64,000 nt of DNA from Megascapheus bottae (GCA_024803745.1 JANJXV010000013.1:57807602-57871601); one strand, 5' to 3'; positions 51,401 through 56,100 are shown, counted from the first letter of the stretch. The notes: generated by a model from the letters alone, not told the origin. Program-made: numbers and translations.

Positions 51401-52887
51401 GCGGGGACACTGCTGACCCCCCAGGACAGTGGCGGGGATCCTGCCAGCCCCCAGGACAGCGGCGGGGATACTGCCAGCCCCCAGGACAGCAGAGGGGACA
51501 CTGTCAGCCCCCAGGACAGCAGAGGGGACACTGCCAGTCCCCAGGACAGCAGAGGGGACACTGCTGACCCCCCAGGACAGCGGCGGGGATACTGCCAGCC
51601 CCCAGGACAGCAGCGGGGACACTGCCAGCCCCCAGGACAGCAGAAGGGACACTGCCAGCCCCCAGGACAGCAGCGGGGACACTGCCAGCCCCCAGGACAG
51701 CAGAGGGGACACTGCCAGCACCCAGGACAGCAGAGGGGACACTGCCAGCCCCCAGGACAGCAGAGGGGACACTGCCAGCACCCAGGACAGCGGCGGGGAC
51801 ACTGCCAGCCCCACTTACGCGTCCCCGTTCACCACAGCCAGCTGGTGCGTGAGGTGGATGACATCATCCTTGATGGTGATCAGGATGGATTCCACGCGGG
51901 GAAGGCCCCCGCCCTCGCTCAGGCCCCGCTTCAGGTGCACGGCAAACTCCTTGTAAGCGTCTCGGCAGTCAGAGGCCAAGTTGTAGTCGCAGAGGCCAGG
52001 GAAGCGGAAGACGTCGCCGTCGAAGGTCTTGTAGTGGAAGTCGCCCCAGGTGCTGCAGACGTTGTGGCCATGGTTTCGGGACCTGCTTTCTGGTGGAGCC
52101 ACGGGAGACGGTGAGTGTCCAGCCAGGAGGCCGCCCTGGGCCCCCACCCCTCGCTGACCCTGGAACCTCTCCAGAGGAGGCCCTGCCAAAAAGAGCCCTG
52201 CTCCCGAAAGCATGAGCTGCTGGGCGGGAATGGGATGCAGAGCAGGTGTGGAGGGACTGCCTCCCCGTCCTCCCCGGCCAGCCTGCCTCCCCGTCCTCCC
52301 TGGCCTGCCTGCCTCCCCCGTGCTCCCCGGCCTGCCTCCCTGTCCTCCCGGCCTGCCTTCCCGTCCTCCCGGCCTGCCTTCCCATCCTCCCAGCCTGCCT
52401 CCCCTGTGCTCTCTACCACATAACCTCCACTTGATGCCAAGGGGCTGTGCAGAACTCTCCAAGGCTGTCACAGGGGCAGTGTCCCTGCCATGGCTCCAAG
52501 CCCATGGGACAGGGGTGGCCTAGGCTTTCTGCTCCAAGGGTCGCTGTGACCGCCTCCAGCCGAGCTCCCCCTGGCTCCCTGTGCGCCCCCACCAGGGACC
52601 AGAGCTGCTCTACCACTGTAGGCCCGGGATGGCCCCGGCTGGGCTCCCACCCCCAGAGGGATGATAGGAGGCCCAGAGCCCCCACCCAGAGACAACCCCA
52701 AGGCTCTCCCGGGGCAGGGGTCCACCTCACACTCCCCGGCTCCACTGGCCACCAGGCTGCCCGGCCTGAATCCCCCAGGACTCCCAGTCCACTCCCCGCC
52801 CGCTGCCCTAGACCGCTCACCTCCCTGGAGGGCGGAGCCCCCGGCCAGGGCCAGGCAGACGGCCGCCAGAGCCAGCGGCCACCCCAT
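14588..52887 (-). CDS. MUC2: MUC2, gel-forming secreted mucin; 49 coding exons, 5,637 aa
   Basis: Secreted polymeric mucin made by goblet cells; in known orthologues it dimerises through its C-terminal cystine knot, multimerises through D3 and forms the intestinal mucus gel. Exons were placed one by one from conserved protein segments and GT/AG boundaries. Lengths sum to 16,914 nt (5,638 codons with stop) and all 48 junctions keep phase. Domain order: signal peptide (1-~20), D1 (~35-370), D2 (~375-735), D'/D3 (~736-1230), short Thr-rich linker, CysD1 (~1295-1378), PTS1 (~1379-1614), CysD2 (~1615-1710), PTS2 (~1711-4775), D4 with GDPH (~4936-5283), C-type domains (~5284-5465), cystine knot (~5522-5637). 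Human MUC2 is about 5,180 aa; the excess is in PTS2. No frameshift or premature stop was seen. MUC5AC, MUC5B and MUC6 share the architecture, but the flanking cysteine domains agree best with MUC2. Confidence 0.96.
14911..15040 (-). CDS. MUC2: MUC2 exon 48: cystine knot (CTCK)
   Basis: 130 nt, residues 5522-5564. It encodes [20 protein letters not shown] and [16 protein letters not shown] mediates C-terminal dimerisation in MUC2 and VWF. Sequons NKT and NVS are present. Confidence 0.95.
15269..15308 (-). CDS. MUC2: MUC2 exon 47 (40 nt)
   Basis: Residues 5509-5521, [13 protein letters not shown], almost identical to human. Acceptor CCCTCTAG, donor GTGAGT. Confidence 0.94.
15475..15603 (-). 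CDS. MUC2: MUC2 exon 46
   Basis: 129 nt, residues 5466-5508. It encodes [20 protein letters not shown] and FDESSCVP. Donor GTGAGT. Confidence 0.93.
16034..16132 (-). CDS. MUC2: MUC2 exon 45
   Basis: 99 nt, residues 5433-5465. It encodes [20 protein letters not shown], the end of the VWC-type module. Donor GTGGGC. Confidence 0.93.
16434..16556 (-). CDS. MUC2: MUC2 exon 44: second C-type domain
   Basis: 123 nt, residues 5392-5432. It encodes [20 protein letters not shown] and [12 protein letters not shown]. Donor GTAAGC. Confidence 0.93.
16708..16748 (-). CDS. MUC2: MUC2 exon 43 (41 nt)
   Basis: Residues 5378-5391, [14 protein letters not shown]; human has ESKGVCVHGNAEYQ. Acceptor TTTCTCAAG, donor GTGGGC. 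Confidence 0.9.
16948..17052 (-). CDS. MUC2: MUC2 exon 42
   Basis: 105 nt, residues 5343-5377. It encodes [19 protein letters not shown] and [11 protein letters not shown]. Sequon NTS is present. Donor GTAGGT. Confidence 0.94.
17327..17504 (-). CDS. MUC2: MUC2 exon 41: first C-type domain
   Basis: 178 nt, residues 5284-5342. It encodes [18 protein letters not shown] and [15 protein letters not shown]. It starts the VWC-type region. Confidence 0.93.
17845..19080. repeat. (GGAT)n-type array in MUC2 intron 40
   Basis: TGGA/GGAT tetramers with interruptions fill about 1.24 kb. A block containing GGTAGATGAATGAC and the CATATGTGCATATGTG motif recurs at a spacing of about 274 bp (near 17951 and 18225), showing a higher-order duplication. 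Confidence 0.92.
19242..19448 (+). mobile_element. ID-like dimeric SINE at the exon 40 splice donor
   Basis: It starts GGGCCGGGAGTTTGGCCTAG and ends in a CAAAAACAAACAC-type tail. It is flanked by AAAGAATGCCT at 19231-19241 and 19449-19459, a perfect 11-bp target-site duplication. The right copy reaches the +3 base of the exon 40 donor. Confidence 0.92.
19462..19493 (-). CDS. MUC2: MUC2 exon 40 (32 nt)
   Basis: Residues 5273-5283, [11 protein letters not shown], matching human [16 protein letters not shown] lies immediately downstream in the intron, and its target-site duplication starts at the +3 base of this donor (GTAGGC). Confidence 0.92.
19586..19686 (-). CDS. MUC2: MUC2 exon 39: TIL4
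   Basis: 101 nt, residues 5239-5272. It encodes [19 protein letters not shown] and ETC. Donor GTATGT. Confidence 0.93.
19806..19875 (-). CDS. MUC2: MUC2 exon 38: TIL4
   Basis: 70 nt, residues 5216-5238. It encodes [19 protein letters not shown]. Donor GTATGT. Confidence 0.92.
20199..20377 (-). CDS. MUC2: MUC2 exon 37: C8-4
   Basis: 179 nt, residues 5156-5215. It encodes [20 protein letters not shown] and [12 protein letters not shown]. Acceptor CCCACAG, donor GTGAGT. Confidence 0.94.
21037..21265 (-). CDS. MUC2: MUC2 exon 36: end of VWD4
   Basis: 229 nt, residues 5080-5155. It encodes [33 protein letters not shown] and SPLCQLIKG. The donor GTGATC is weak, but the frame into exon 37 is exact. 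Confidence 0.9.
21493..21676 (-). CDS. MUC2: MUC2 exon 35: VWD4
   Basis: 184 nt, residues 5019-5079. It encodes [19 protein letters not shown] and NNTKGQC. Together with exon 36 it forms the CGTC CXXC motif (Cys5079-Cys5082). Confidence 0.94.
21982..22229 (-). CDS. MUC2: MUC2 exon 34: GDPH site and VWD4
   Basis: 248 nt, residues 4936-5018. It opens [20 protein letters not shown] at 4942-4945 is the established autocatalytic Asp-Pro cleavage site of MUC2 and MUC5AC. The rest is the VWD4 beta-sandwich. Donor GTGTGT. Confidence 0.95.
22626..22800 (-). CDS. MUC2: MUC2 exon 33: cysteine-rich segment before D4
   Basis: 175 nt, residues 4878-4935. It encodes [19 protein letters not shown] and CCWHWECDC. 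Sequons NET and NNT are present. It splits the Cys codon shared with exon 34. Confidence 0.95.
22975..23060 (+). mobile_element. SINE fragment in MUC2 intron 32
   Basis: CCCAGAGTTCAAGCTCCAGC followed by ACCACTAGAAAAGAAAG resembles the 3' end of the local SINE. Confidence 0.4.
23203..23438 (-). CDS. MUC2: MUC2 exon 32
   Basis: 236 nt, residues 4799-4877. It encodes [18 protein letters not shown], a short Pro/Thr repeat ([12 protein letters not shown]), then [10 protein letters not shown]. Donor GTCAGT. Confidence 0.93.
23690..23838 (+). mobile_element. MaLR-type LTR fragment in MUC2 intron 31
   Basis: GGCTAAATAACCCTCTGTTC, TTTATGAACTGTCTGGTCTC and a GAACTAATAC ending follow the order of the 3' end of MST/THE1-like LTRs, including the degenerate AATAAA equivalent. 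Confidence 0.55.
24026..24265 (-). CDS. MUC2: MUC2 exon 31: PTS tail and [12 protein letters not shown]
   Basis: 240 nt, residues 4719-4798. Non-repetitive Thr/Ser/Pro sequence ends in [14 protein letters not shown], matching the human segment that closes the PTS region. The donor GTACCC is weak. Confidence 0.9.
24266..25074. other. MUC2 intron 30, no feature recognised
   Basis: 809-bp intron between the giant exon and exon 31. It holds unique sequence and short shadow ORFs. Confidence 0.6.
25075..35349 (-). CDS. MUC2: MUC2 exon 30: CysD1, PTS1, CysD2 and giant PTS2
   Basis: 10,275 nt, residues 1294-4718, one uninterrupted frame. CysD1 starts [15 protein letters not shown] (C-mannosylation WxxW as WSDW) and ends [11 protein letters not shown]1 (~236 aa) uses 14-residue [18 protein letters not shown] units. 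CysD2 (~1615-1710) has [11 protein letters not shown] and [13 protein letters not shown]2 continues to the end of the exon and is built mainly of [14 protein letters not shown] units (42 bp; 8 Thr, 2 Ser, 4 Pro) with 39- and 45-bp variants, about 210-215 units. It contains no cysteine that I could find. Thr/Ser is about 70%, the expected substrate for dense O-glycosylation. Human PTS2 uses a 23-residue unit. Donor GTAAGC. Confidence 0.95.
25080..34100. repeat. MUC2: Coding VNTR of PTS2, 42-bp unit
   Basis: On the plus strand the unit is GGAGGTGTTGGAGAAGTGGT plus GGATGGGGTAGTGGTTGTGGTT. Units of 39, 42 and 45 bp are mixed, all multiples of three. A cassette encoding [16 protein letters not shown] occurs seven times (near 25550, 25830, 26115, 26850, 27265, 27730 and 33630). 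A 1,377-bp block repeats almost exactly (for example 29874 onward versus 31251 onward). The plus strand is almost free of C. Confidence 0.96.
34440..34930. repeat. MUC2: Coding repeat of PTS1, 42-bp units in larger blocks
   Basis: A block starting GGTGCTGGTGAACTGGTCGG recurs at about 34503, 34656 and 34851 (spacings of 153 and 195 bp, differing by one 42-bp unit). It encodes [24 protein letters not shown] sequence. Confidence 0.9.
35650..35948 (+). mobile_element. Composite SINE in MUC2 intron 29
   Basis: A CACCTGTCATCCCAGCTACT-type head is followed at about 35752 by an ID-like GGGAGTGTGGCCTAGTGG unit and a TTGAGTTCAAGCCCTCTTAC end, suggesting one SINE joined to or inserted in another. Confidence 0.75.
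36113..36130 (-). CDS. MUC2: MUC2 exon 29, 18-nt microexon
   Basis: 18 nt, residues 1288-1293 (VTSTTP with split codons). Acceptor CATTGCAG and consensus donor GTAAGT flank it. It is phase 1 at both ends, so inclusion or skipping keeps the frame. It is supported by position between D3 and CysD1 and by phase; it is too short for direct homology evidence. Confidence 0.75.
36395..37400. repeat. GAGCCCTG(T/G) minisatellite in MUC2 intron 28
   Basis: About 1 kb of 9- to 10-bp GAGCCCTGT/GAGCCCCTGG units with CAGCCTGGCC interruptions. A longer block containing GAGTCCTGTGAGCCCCAGGA recurs three times (about 36852, 37036 and 37231). Confidence 0.93.
37484..37663 (-). CDS. MUC2: MUC2 exon 28: end of D3 and first Thr-rich stretch
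   Basis: 180 nt, residues 1228-1287. It encodes [18 protein letters not shown], then a Thr/Pro-rich run. Both ends are phase 1. Donor GTGAGG. Confidence 0.92.
37866..37909 (-). CDS. MUC2: MUC2 exon 27 (44 nt)
   Basis: Short exon, residues 1213-1227, encoding [15 protein letters not shown] with sequon NSS. It matches the human CVCTNSSQVVC segment. Acceptor CTTGCAG, donor GTGAGT. Confidence 0.92.
37957..38003. repeat. (CA)n in MUC2 intron 26
   Basis: Pure CA tract of about 45 bp. Confidence 0.95.
38231..38520 (+). mobile_element. SINE with GGGA-rich tail in MUC2 intron 26
   Basis: CCAGGCACTGGTGGCAGGTG and GAGTTCAAACCCTGGC mark the body, followed by a GGGAGGGA tail. Confidence 0.75.
38570..38935. 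repeat. TG-rich low-complexity tract in MUC2 intron 26
   Basis: Degenerate TGTGTGCATG repeats ending in a pure (GT)n at about 38880-38930, just before exon 26. Confidence 0.85.
38962..39109 (-). CDS. MUC2: MUC2 exon 26: TIL3 end
   Basis: 148 nt, residues 1164-1212. It encodes [19 protein letters not shown] and [14 protein letters not shown]. It ends AAC TG with donor GTATGT. Confidence 0.93.
39487..39618 (-). CDS. MUC2: MUC2 exon 25: TIL3
   Basis: 132 nt, residues 1120-1163. It encodes [19 protein letters not shown] and [13 protein letters not shown]. Sequons NRS and NIS are present. Donor GTGAGA. Confidence 0.94.
39797..39953 (-). CDS. MUC2: MUC2 exon 24: C8-3
   Basis: 157 nt, residues 1068-1119. 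It encodes [17 protein letters not shown] and [10 protein letters not shown], with cysteine spacing matching D3 of MUC2. Donor GTGAGT. Confidence 0.94.
39985..40210. repeat. Minisatellite in MUC2 intron 23
   Basis: About ten ~20-bp units of TGCCACCCTGGGTCCATGC and CACAGGGCCACACTGCCACC type. Confidence 0.88.
40780..41025 (-). CDS. MUC2: MUC2 exon 23: VWD3 CXXC and start of C8-3
   Basis: 246 nt, residues 986-1067. It encodes [18 protein letters not shown] (CXXC Cys989-Cys992) and [14 protein letters not shown]. Donor GTGGGT. Confidence 0.95.
41151..41330 (-). CDS. MUC2: MUC2 exon 22: VWD3
   Basis: 180 nt, residues 926-985. It encodes [33 protein letters not shown] and KLAPSYK. The acceptor at TGGAAAG gives Gly where human MUC2 has Arg; the phase is right, but the boundary could shift by a codon. 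Confidence 0.9.
41345..41930. repeat. Minisatellite in MUC2 intron 21
   Basis: About 590 bp of GGTCACTGGCCGTGTCTGGG-like units of 18-21 bp. It fills most of the intron. Confidence 0.9.
41958..42077 (-). CDS. MUC2: MUC2 exon 21: VWD3
   Basis: 120 nt, residues 886-925. It encodes [20 protein letters not shown] and [14 protein letters not shown] short Ala/Ser insertion differs from the human Ser-Leu-Gly. Donor GTAAGT. Confidence 0.93.
42268..42440. repeat. CA-rich low-complexity tract in MUC2 intron 20
   Basis: Degenerate ACACATGCATAC repeats. Confidence 0.75.
42617..42755 (-). CDS. MUC2: MUC2 exon 20: start of VWD3
   Basis: 139 nt, residues 839-885. It encodes [18 protein letters not shown] and [12 protein letters not shown]3 is the N-terminal multimerisation domain in MUC2. 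Confidence 0.95.
42932..43086 (-). CDS. MUC2: MUC2 exon 19: TIL module before VWD3
   Basis: 155 nt, residues 788-838. It encodes [19 protein letters not shown] and [17 protein letters not shown]. Donor GTGAGC, ending in phase 2. Confidence 0.94.
43268..43525. repeat. Minisatellite (~43-44 bp unit) in MUC2 intron 18
   Basis: About six copies of a unit containing GTGTCCCTAGAGG(A/G)(C/T)GCC and CACACACTGCCACCCC. Confidence 0.92.
43675..43775 (-). CDS. MUC2: MUC2 exon 18: D'/D3 linker
   Basis: 101 nt, residues 754-787. It encodes [17 protein letters not shown] and SCQALVAGY. Donor GTGCGT. Sequon NLT is present. Confidence 0.91.
43882..43934 (-). CDS. MUC2: MUC2 exon 17: D' (short exon)
   Basis: 53 nt, residues 736-753. 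It encodes [18 protein letters not shown]. Its donor (CCAGA/GTAAGTG) has a near-identical duplicate 31 bp further into the intron at 43849-43850. The upstream donor keeps frame and matches human exon structure. Confidence 0.9.
44105..44460. repeat. Minisatellite in MUC2 intron 16
   Basis: GAGCAGAGACCTGGAAC and GAGCAGAGGTCTG units of about 13-17 bp. Confidence 0.9.
44528..44783 (-). CDS. MUC2: MUC2 exon 16: TIL2 and start of D'
   Basis: 256 nt, residues 651-736. It encodes [34 protein letters not shown] and LRQEER. N-glycosylation sequon NLT is present. It ends in phase 2. Confidence 0.95.
44815..45066. repeat. Minisatellite in MUC2 intron 15
   Basis: About ten copies of CTGACACCCCAGAGCTGACC-like units of roughly 24-28 bp. 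Confidence 0.9.
45193..45319 (-). CDS. MUC2: MUC2 exon 15: C8-2
   Basis: 127 nt, residues 609-650. It encodes [17 protein letters not shown] and [10 protein letters not shown], near-identical to the human segment. Donor GTGAGT. Confidence 0.95.
45416..45462. repeat. (CA)n in MUC2 intron 14
   Basis: Pure CA tract of about 44 bp between exons 14 and 15. Confidence 0.95.
45539..45633 (-). CDS. MUC2: MUC2 exon 14: C8-2
   Basis: 95 nt, residues 577-608. It encodes [16 protein letters not shown] and VDPTEYYK. Acceptor TTCCCAG, donor GTGGGT. Confidence 0.93.
46120..46284 (-). CDS. MUC2: MUC2 exon 13: VWD2 GLCG motif
   Basis: 165 nt, residues 522-576. It encodes [19 protein letters not shown]. As in human MUC2, D2 has GLCG rather than a full CXXC. 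It ends with SLNIES entering C8-2. Confidence 0.94.
46379..46516 (-). CDS. MUC2: MUC2 exon 12: VWD2
   Basis: 138 nt, residues 476-521. It encodes [19 protein letters not shown] and [10 protein letters not shown], a beta-rich D-domain stretch. Donor GTGAGT. Confidence 0.93.
46760..46829 (-). CDS. MUC2: MUC2 exon 11: VWD2
   Basis: 70 nt, residues 453-475. It encodes [19 protein letters not shown]. Acceptor CTTGCAG, donor GTGAGT. Confidence 0.93.
46865..47190 (+). mobile_element. L1 3'-end remnant in MUC2 intron 10
   Basis: CCTGCAACCCAGCAATACCA, CTCATTGCTGCACTGTTCAC and CAACAGAATTTTACTCCTC follow the order and spacing of a degraded L1 3' end in plus orientation, antisense to MUC2. Confidence 0.6.
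47555..47662 (-). CDS. MUC2: MUC2 exon 10: VWD2
   Basis: 108 nt, residues 417-452. It encodes [20 protein letters not shown] and DKNKN. The boundary was set at AAC followed by donor GTGGGT. Confidence 0.92.
47796..47934 (-). CDS. MUC2: MUC2 exon 9: start of VWD2
   Basis: 139 nt, residues 370-416. It encodes [10 protein letters not shown], then [18 protein letters not shown], the start of the second D domain. The donor GTCGGT is non-optimal but valid. Confidence 0.93.
48023..48140 (-). CDS. MUC2: MUC2 exon 8: end of D1
   Basis: 118 nt, residues 331-370. It encodes [19 protein letters not shown] and [14 protein letters not shown]. It ends in phase 2 with TG, completed to Cys by exon 9. Confidence 0.94.
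48240..48480. repeat. Minisatellite in MUC2 intron 7
   Basis: About eleven GAGCACCCGTGGGGACCCCC-type units of 20-24 bp ending next to exon 7. Confidence 0.9.
48484..48609 (-). CDS. MUC2: MUC2 exon 7: TIL domain 1
   Basis: 126 nt, residues 289-330. It encodes [14 protein letters not shown] and [14 protein letters not shown], a trypsin-inhibitor-like module. Donor GTGGGT. Confidence 0.95.
48700..48910 (-). CDS. MUC2: MUC2 exon 6: C8 domain of D1
   Basis: 211 nt, residues 219-288, Cys-rich C8 module ([25 protein letters not shown]). It is more GC- and CpG-rich than most neighbours. Donor GTAAGC. Confidence 0.94.
49021..49130 (-). CDS. MUC2: MUC2 exon 5: end of VWD1, start of C8-1
   Basis: 110 nt, residues 182-218. 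It encodes [18 protein letters not shown] and ends ESCSEH at a codon boundary. Donor GTGAGT. Confidence 0.94.
49217..49307 (-). CDS. MUC2: MUC2 exon 4: VWD1 CXXC motif
   Basis: 91 nt, residues 152-181. It carries CGLCGDYNG (Cys163-Cys166), the CXXC motif typical of D1 in gel-forming mucins and VWF. Donor GTGGGT. Confidence 0.94.
49554..49668 (-). CDS. MUC2: MUC2 exon 3: VWD1
   Basis: 115 nt, residues 113-151. It encodes [19 protein letters not shown] and MWNREDAVM. Acceptor CTCCAG, donor GTGGGC. It joins exon 2 in phase 2. Confidence 0.93.
49669..50299. other. 5'-proximal part of the intron 2 interval, no feature recognised
   Basis: Coordinates next to exon 3. GC-rich unique sequence. Confidence 0.55.
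50300..50580. repeat. AACACCCCT/CAACACCCC simple repeat in MUC2 intron 2
   Basis: Degenerate 9- to 10-bp C-rich repeats such as CTAACACCCC and CTCAACACCC. Confidence 0.9.
50800..51812. repeat. ~31-bp minisatellite in MUC2 intron 2
   Basis: About 33 copies of CCCCAGGACAGCAGAGGGGA plus CACTGCTGACC or CACTGCCAGC. It ends within a few bases of the exon 2 donor (51813-51818). Confidence 0.94.
51819..52089 (-). CDS. MUC2: MUC2 exon 2: start of VWD1
   Basis: 271 nt, residues 23-113. It contains [18 protein letters not shown], the start of the first von Willebrand D domain, and ends in VVNGD. Acceptor CCACCAG, donor GTAAGT. Confidence 0.95.
52090..52820. repeat. MUC2 intron 1 with CCTGCCTCCC(C/T)GTCCTCCC repeat
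   Basis: 731-bp intron. 52255-52405 holds a short C/T-rich array of 17- to 20-bp units; the remainder is unique. Confidence 0.8.
52821..52887 (-). CDS. MUC2: MUC2 exon 1: signal peptide
   Basis: 67 nt, residues 1-22 plus one base. It encodes [17 protein letters not shown] and following residues, a classical signal peptide with cleavage expected around the Gly/Ser-Ala region. Donor GTGAGC follows at 52820. Confidence 0.93.
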
Positions 52888-52914
52888 GGTGGCTGAGGAG
52901 GATGGCTGGGGAGA
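52888..52914 (-). other. MUC2: MUC2 5' UTR (approximate)
   Basis: Stretch between the predicted TATA-directed start and the ATG. The upstream limit is an estimate. The ATG at 52887 was chosen because it opens directly into a hydrophobic signal peptide and exon 1 ends in an in-phase GTGAGC donor. Confidence 0.5.
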
Positions 52915-52938
52915 GCGGCCCAAGGCACGGGGCCGCCA

Positions 52939-52946
52939 CTTATATG
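52939..52946 (-). promoter_or_regulatory. MUC2: TATA-like box of MUC2
   Basis: The minus strand reads CATATAAG here, about 52-59 bp upstream of the ATG. A start site 25-30 bp downstream would fall near 52,910-52,917 and give a 5' UTR of about 25-30 nt, close to the very short leader known for human MUC2. The exact start site cannot be read from sequence. Confidence 0.7.
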
Positions 52947-52985
52947 CCCAGTGGCCTGTCCAGGGCGGACGGGGAGGGCAGCAGT

Positions 52986-52994
52986 GGGCGGGGC
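52986..52994 (+). promoter_or_regulatory. GC box (Sp1/KLF-type) in MUC2 promoter
   Basis: GGGCGGGGC lies about 40-50 bp upstream of the TATA-like box. Sp1-family sites are established in the human MUC2 proximal promoter. Function here is inferred from motif and position. Confidence 0.5.
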
Positions 52995-53053
52995 CTGGTA
53001 GATTATGGAGAAAGCAGCTGTGGGGGCTCCTGTGAGCCACCGTGGGGAAATAT

Positions 53054-53100
53054 TGACTCAGGTTATCAGAGTTTATCCCTTTATGACTTTCTGGGTAAAC
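53054..53100. promoter_or_regulatory. Clustered AP-1, GATA, CDX and FOX motifs upstream of MUC2
   Basis: Within 47 bp there is a perfect AP-1 site TGACTCA (53054-53060), two GATA cores read on the minus strand (53063-53067 and 53073-53077), TTTAT cores of CDX type (53072-53076 and TTTATG 53080-53085) and a forkhead-like GTAAAC (53095-53100). CDX2, GATA4/5 and FOXA factors are established activators of MUC2, and the human promoter has CDX2 sites at a similar distance. Binding is inferred. Confidence 0.5.
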
Positions 53101-53110
53101 TTGGCCTTCC

Positions 53111-56100
53111 TCGGGATGCAGTGCCACATTCCTCCCAGTGCCAGCACACACCCAGGGCGAATCTCCTGTCCCTTCCCGCCACTGGCAGAGGCTGGCCAAG
53201 GAGGAGGGGAAAGCCTGTGGCAAAGCTCATCCTGCCAGCCTCTGCAACCTCCCCAGCTCCCAGCCCCAGCCCCGTGCCAGACGCACGAAGCCCAGGTTCA
53301 GCGAGGGCCCGCCAGACTGGGGGCTCCTGCCCAGGGCTAACCCTGGCTCCCACTCCAGAGACCCGGCCTGGGGGAGGTGTCCTGCCCGAGGCGGGAGCTG
53401 GAGCCCTGGGGTCAGTGAGGGGTGGGAGCCGGGCCCCCACATCAGCACGTGCCCCGAGCGACCCCTGAAGTATGGGCCCCTGGTCTCAGCAGTGTCCTGA
53501 GCTCTTGAGCTCTGTCAGAGCCCAGCTCAGCCACATAAGCTCTAATCCTTCCTGCTCTCAGGCTCAGCTGGTCTCTGGAATTACATGTAATCAGAACTCC
53601 GGGAGCACCCAGCCCAGCCAGGGACTCTGGAATCCAGTCCCTCGTGCAGGAGGAAGTGGCTTGAGGCCTGCAGTAGAGTGGGGCTGGTGGGGAGGGCAGC
53701 CCCTCCCCACAGGCCCTCTCCCTGCAGACCTGGGGACACAGGCAGGGGGAGCCTGCCGGAGCCCTGTCATACCCCCTCTCACCAGAGGGGGCCAGCCTCT
53801 CCCCCCCCCCCCCCCGCCCCCAAAAGAAGCATGGTGTCTGCAGAACCTCATCTCTGAGGGGAGCTGAAGTTGACCTGAGCCTTATCGGAGTCTGGAACAA
53901 TCTCAGAGGAATTGGTGCACACACAAGCTTGTACCAGGCCTCAAGCAGGAGCCCATTGGGCCCCAGCAAACAGGCTCACCCAGGGCAGAGGGGCAGATGA
54001 GACCCACCCTGCAGCCCGGGGAGGAACTGAGCTGAAAAGAGATGGATCCTGCCAGAGACCGTTATGAGTTCAGATCACAGGGGAACCCTAGAGTCAGACT
54101 TGGGCCCCAAGCTCTAATGGCCAAGGAGCAGGTCCCAGCTGGAGGCTCCAGCCAGGGGGCACTGAGCCCCTTTCCGGGCTGCCCGCCAACCTGGTCAGGC
54201 TCTAGGTCAGGGTAGAGTTCCCACTGGGGCCAGGTCTCCTTCCACATCTGCGGGAGCCTGCCGTCTCCTGCCAGCCCCCCTCCGCTGCAGGGGAACCCGT
54301 CAGGAATCCCTGGACAGGCCAGGCAGAGACGGTGCCTGCACTGCGAGGGCATGCCTCCTATCCCATCCCACCCACTGTGCCCCCCAGCTACAGCCTGGGG
54401 CTGTCCTCCCTGGCAGGATACGAGGGACCCTGCAGGTAGCTTAAGCTAGAGAAGCAGGGATTAGGGAAACAGAGCCATCGGGTCCAAGGGCAGCGTTGTC
54501 CAACCTCCCTGTGCAGGCCCCACACGCTGGCACCCAGCCCTGGGGAAGGACCTGGCTCAGGAGCTCCAGGAAGAGTGATCTTCCATGCAGGATCCCTCTG
54601 CTCCAGGTGAGAGCAACGAGTCCTAGCCAGACACACAGCAACCAGCCCAGCCCAGCCCTAAGCCTGAGAATGTGGCTCCTCCCTGCATGGAGGGAGAGAG
54701 AGCTGGTCCTCCCTGGATGGAGAGCCAGTCTTCCTTGGATACTGGGGGTCAAGTCTGTGTCCCACTTGAATGGGCCCTGAAAGCAACCCAGGCCCAGGCC
54801 TGACCCCACCCCCACCCCCTTGGCCCGTGGCAGGGTCTTGGTGAGGTCTGCATGGGCTGGGTGAGGGGCTGGCAGGGGGGGGAGGGCAGCAGCTGGGGAG
54901 CAGCGGTGTCATCACTTCCGGGCTGCTGGCTGGGTGCAGAAGCTGGGGACCAAGACAGCCGGGGGCCTCAAGGGAAGAGTCAACGCTGTGAATTGGCAGA
55001 AAATAAAGCTGGATTCTAATGGCAGAACCCAGCAGAGTTCTCAAAACTGCCCTCAACTAGGCGGACCTGGGGATGATGAGGTGGCCGTGGGGCCGGCACT
55101 CTGTGCAGGGGCGGGGAAGGCAGCCACCACAGGCCTCGGAGACCCACCGCGTCCTCCATCCTGAGAGACCCGGGGTGTGGGCGATTGTGGGGCGTGCGGT
55201 GGAGGCCTGGGCTCCTCCCCACAGCAGGGGCAGCCAGGGTCCCTGCATCTGGGCTTCTTCCTGCTGTCCCCACCTGGCAGTGTTTACCTGGACAAGACAC
55301 TTCCCCGTGCATGCAGGGAATTTACAGCCCTGACCGTAGGGAGGAGGCCACAAGGACGTCACCAGCGACTCTGCTCCACTCTGCGTGTCCACAAACTGAC
55401 TCATCAGGAAGCGGGAGGAGCAGGGCAGGTGGGGACCAGGTGGAGAAGGAGGAGAGGGAAGGGAGGTGCGGGAGGGCACAGACAGCCTAACCCCTTCCTG
55501 GAGACCCTCAAGTGCACCACAGCCTTCTCCCTCCCCGCCTGCGCTGGGAACCGCCTGTGTCCACTCGGCCTCGCTCACGTCCCAGGTTTTGCTCCGAGAC
55601 CTGTCCAGAGGGTGCCGTGGAGGTGCCTTTTCGATGTGAGCAGAGAGATGGCCTCCCTAGAGGAGGTGGGCCTCGCAGAACCGGGAGGAGATTTGTGGTC
55701 TGCTCCTCCAAACTTGCACAGCCTGCAGAGCACATCTCAGACCTGCAGGCCCCTGGGTTTCCCGAGCTACATACCTGGGCGGCGGGACCAGCCCTCCACC
55801 GCCGTTCCCACCGCCGAGTTCCACTCCCCACGGCCTCCCTCCCCGGCTGTCTTGCCTCCTCCTCGCCTGTTTACCTCCACTTCCTACAGTGCCCTTCACA
55901 GAAGTAAAGTCCCAGCGGACACAGGCTGCGTCACCCCAAGTCAGAAACGGAGTCACTGAGTAGCCCTGCCTTAGTGGCCAGCGTCATCTCCAAGAGCAGG
56001 CATTGAGGCAGACGGCCACCATACTGTGGCCGTCACTCCTCCCCTACCCCAAGGCCTCTCTGCCCCCAGCCAGAGGCTTCACTAGTGAAAGGACAACCCT

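Noticed and set aside
55002..55007. Plus-strand AATAAA as the 3' end of a gene
   Set aside because: No upstream coding exon or conserved protein segment was recognised; the hexamer is common by chance.
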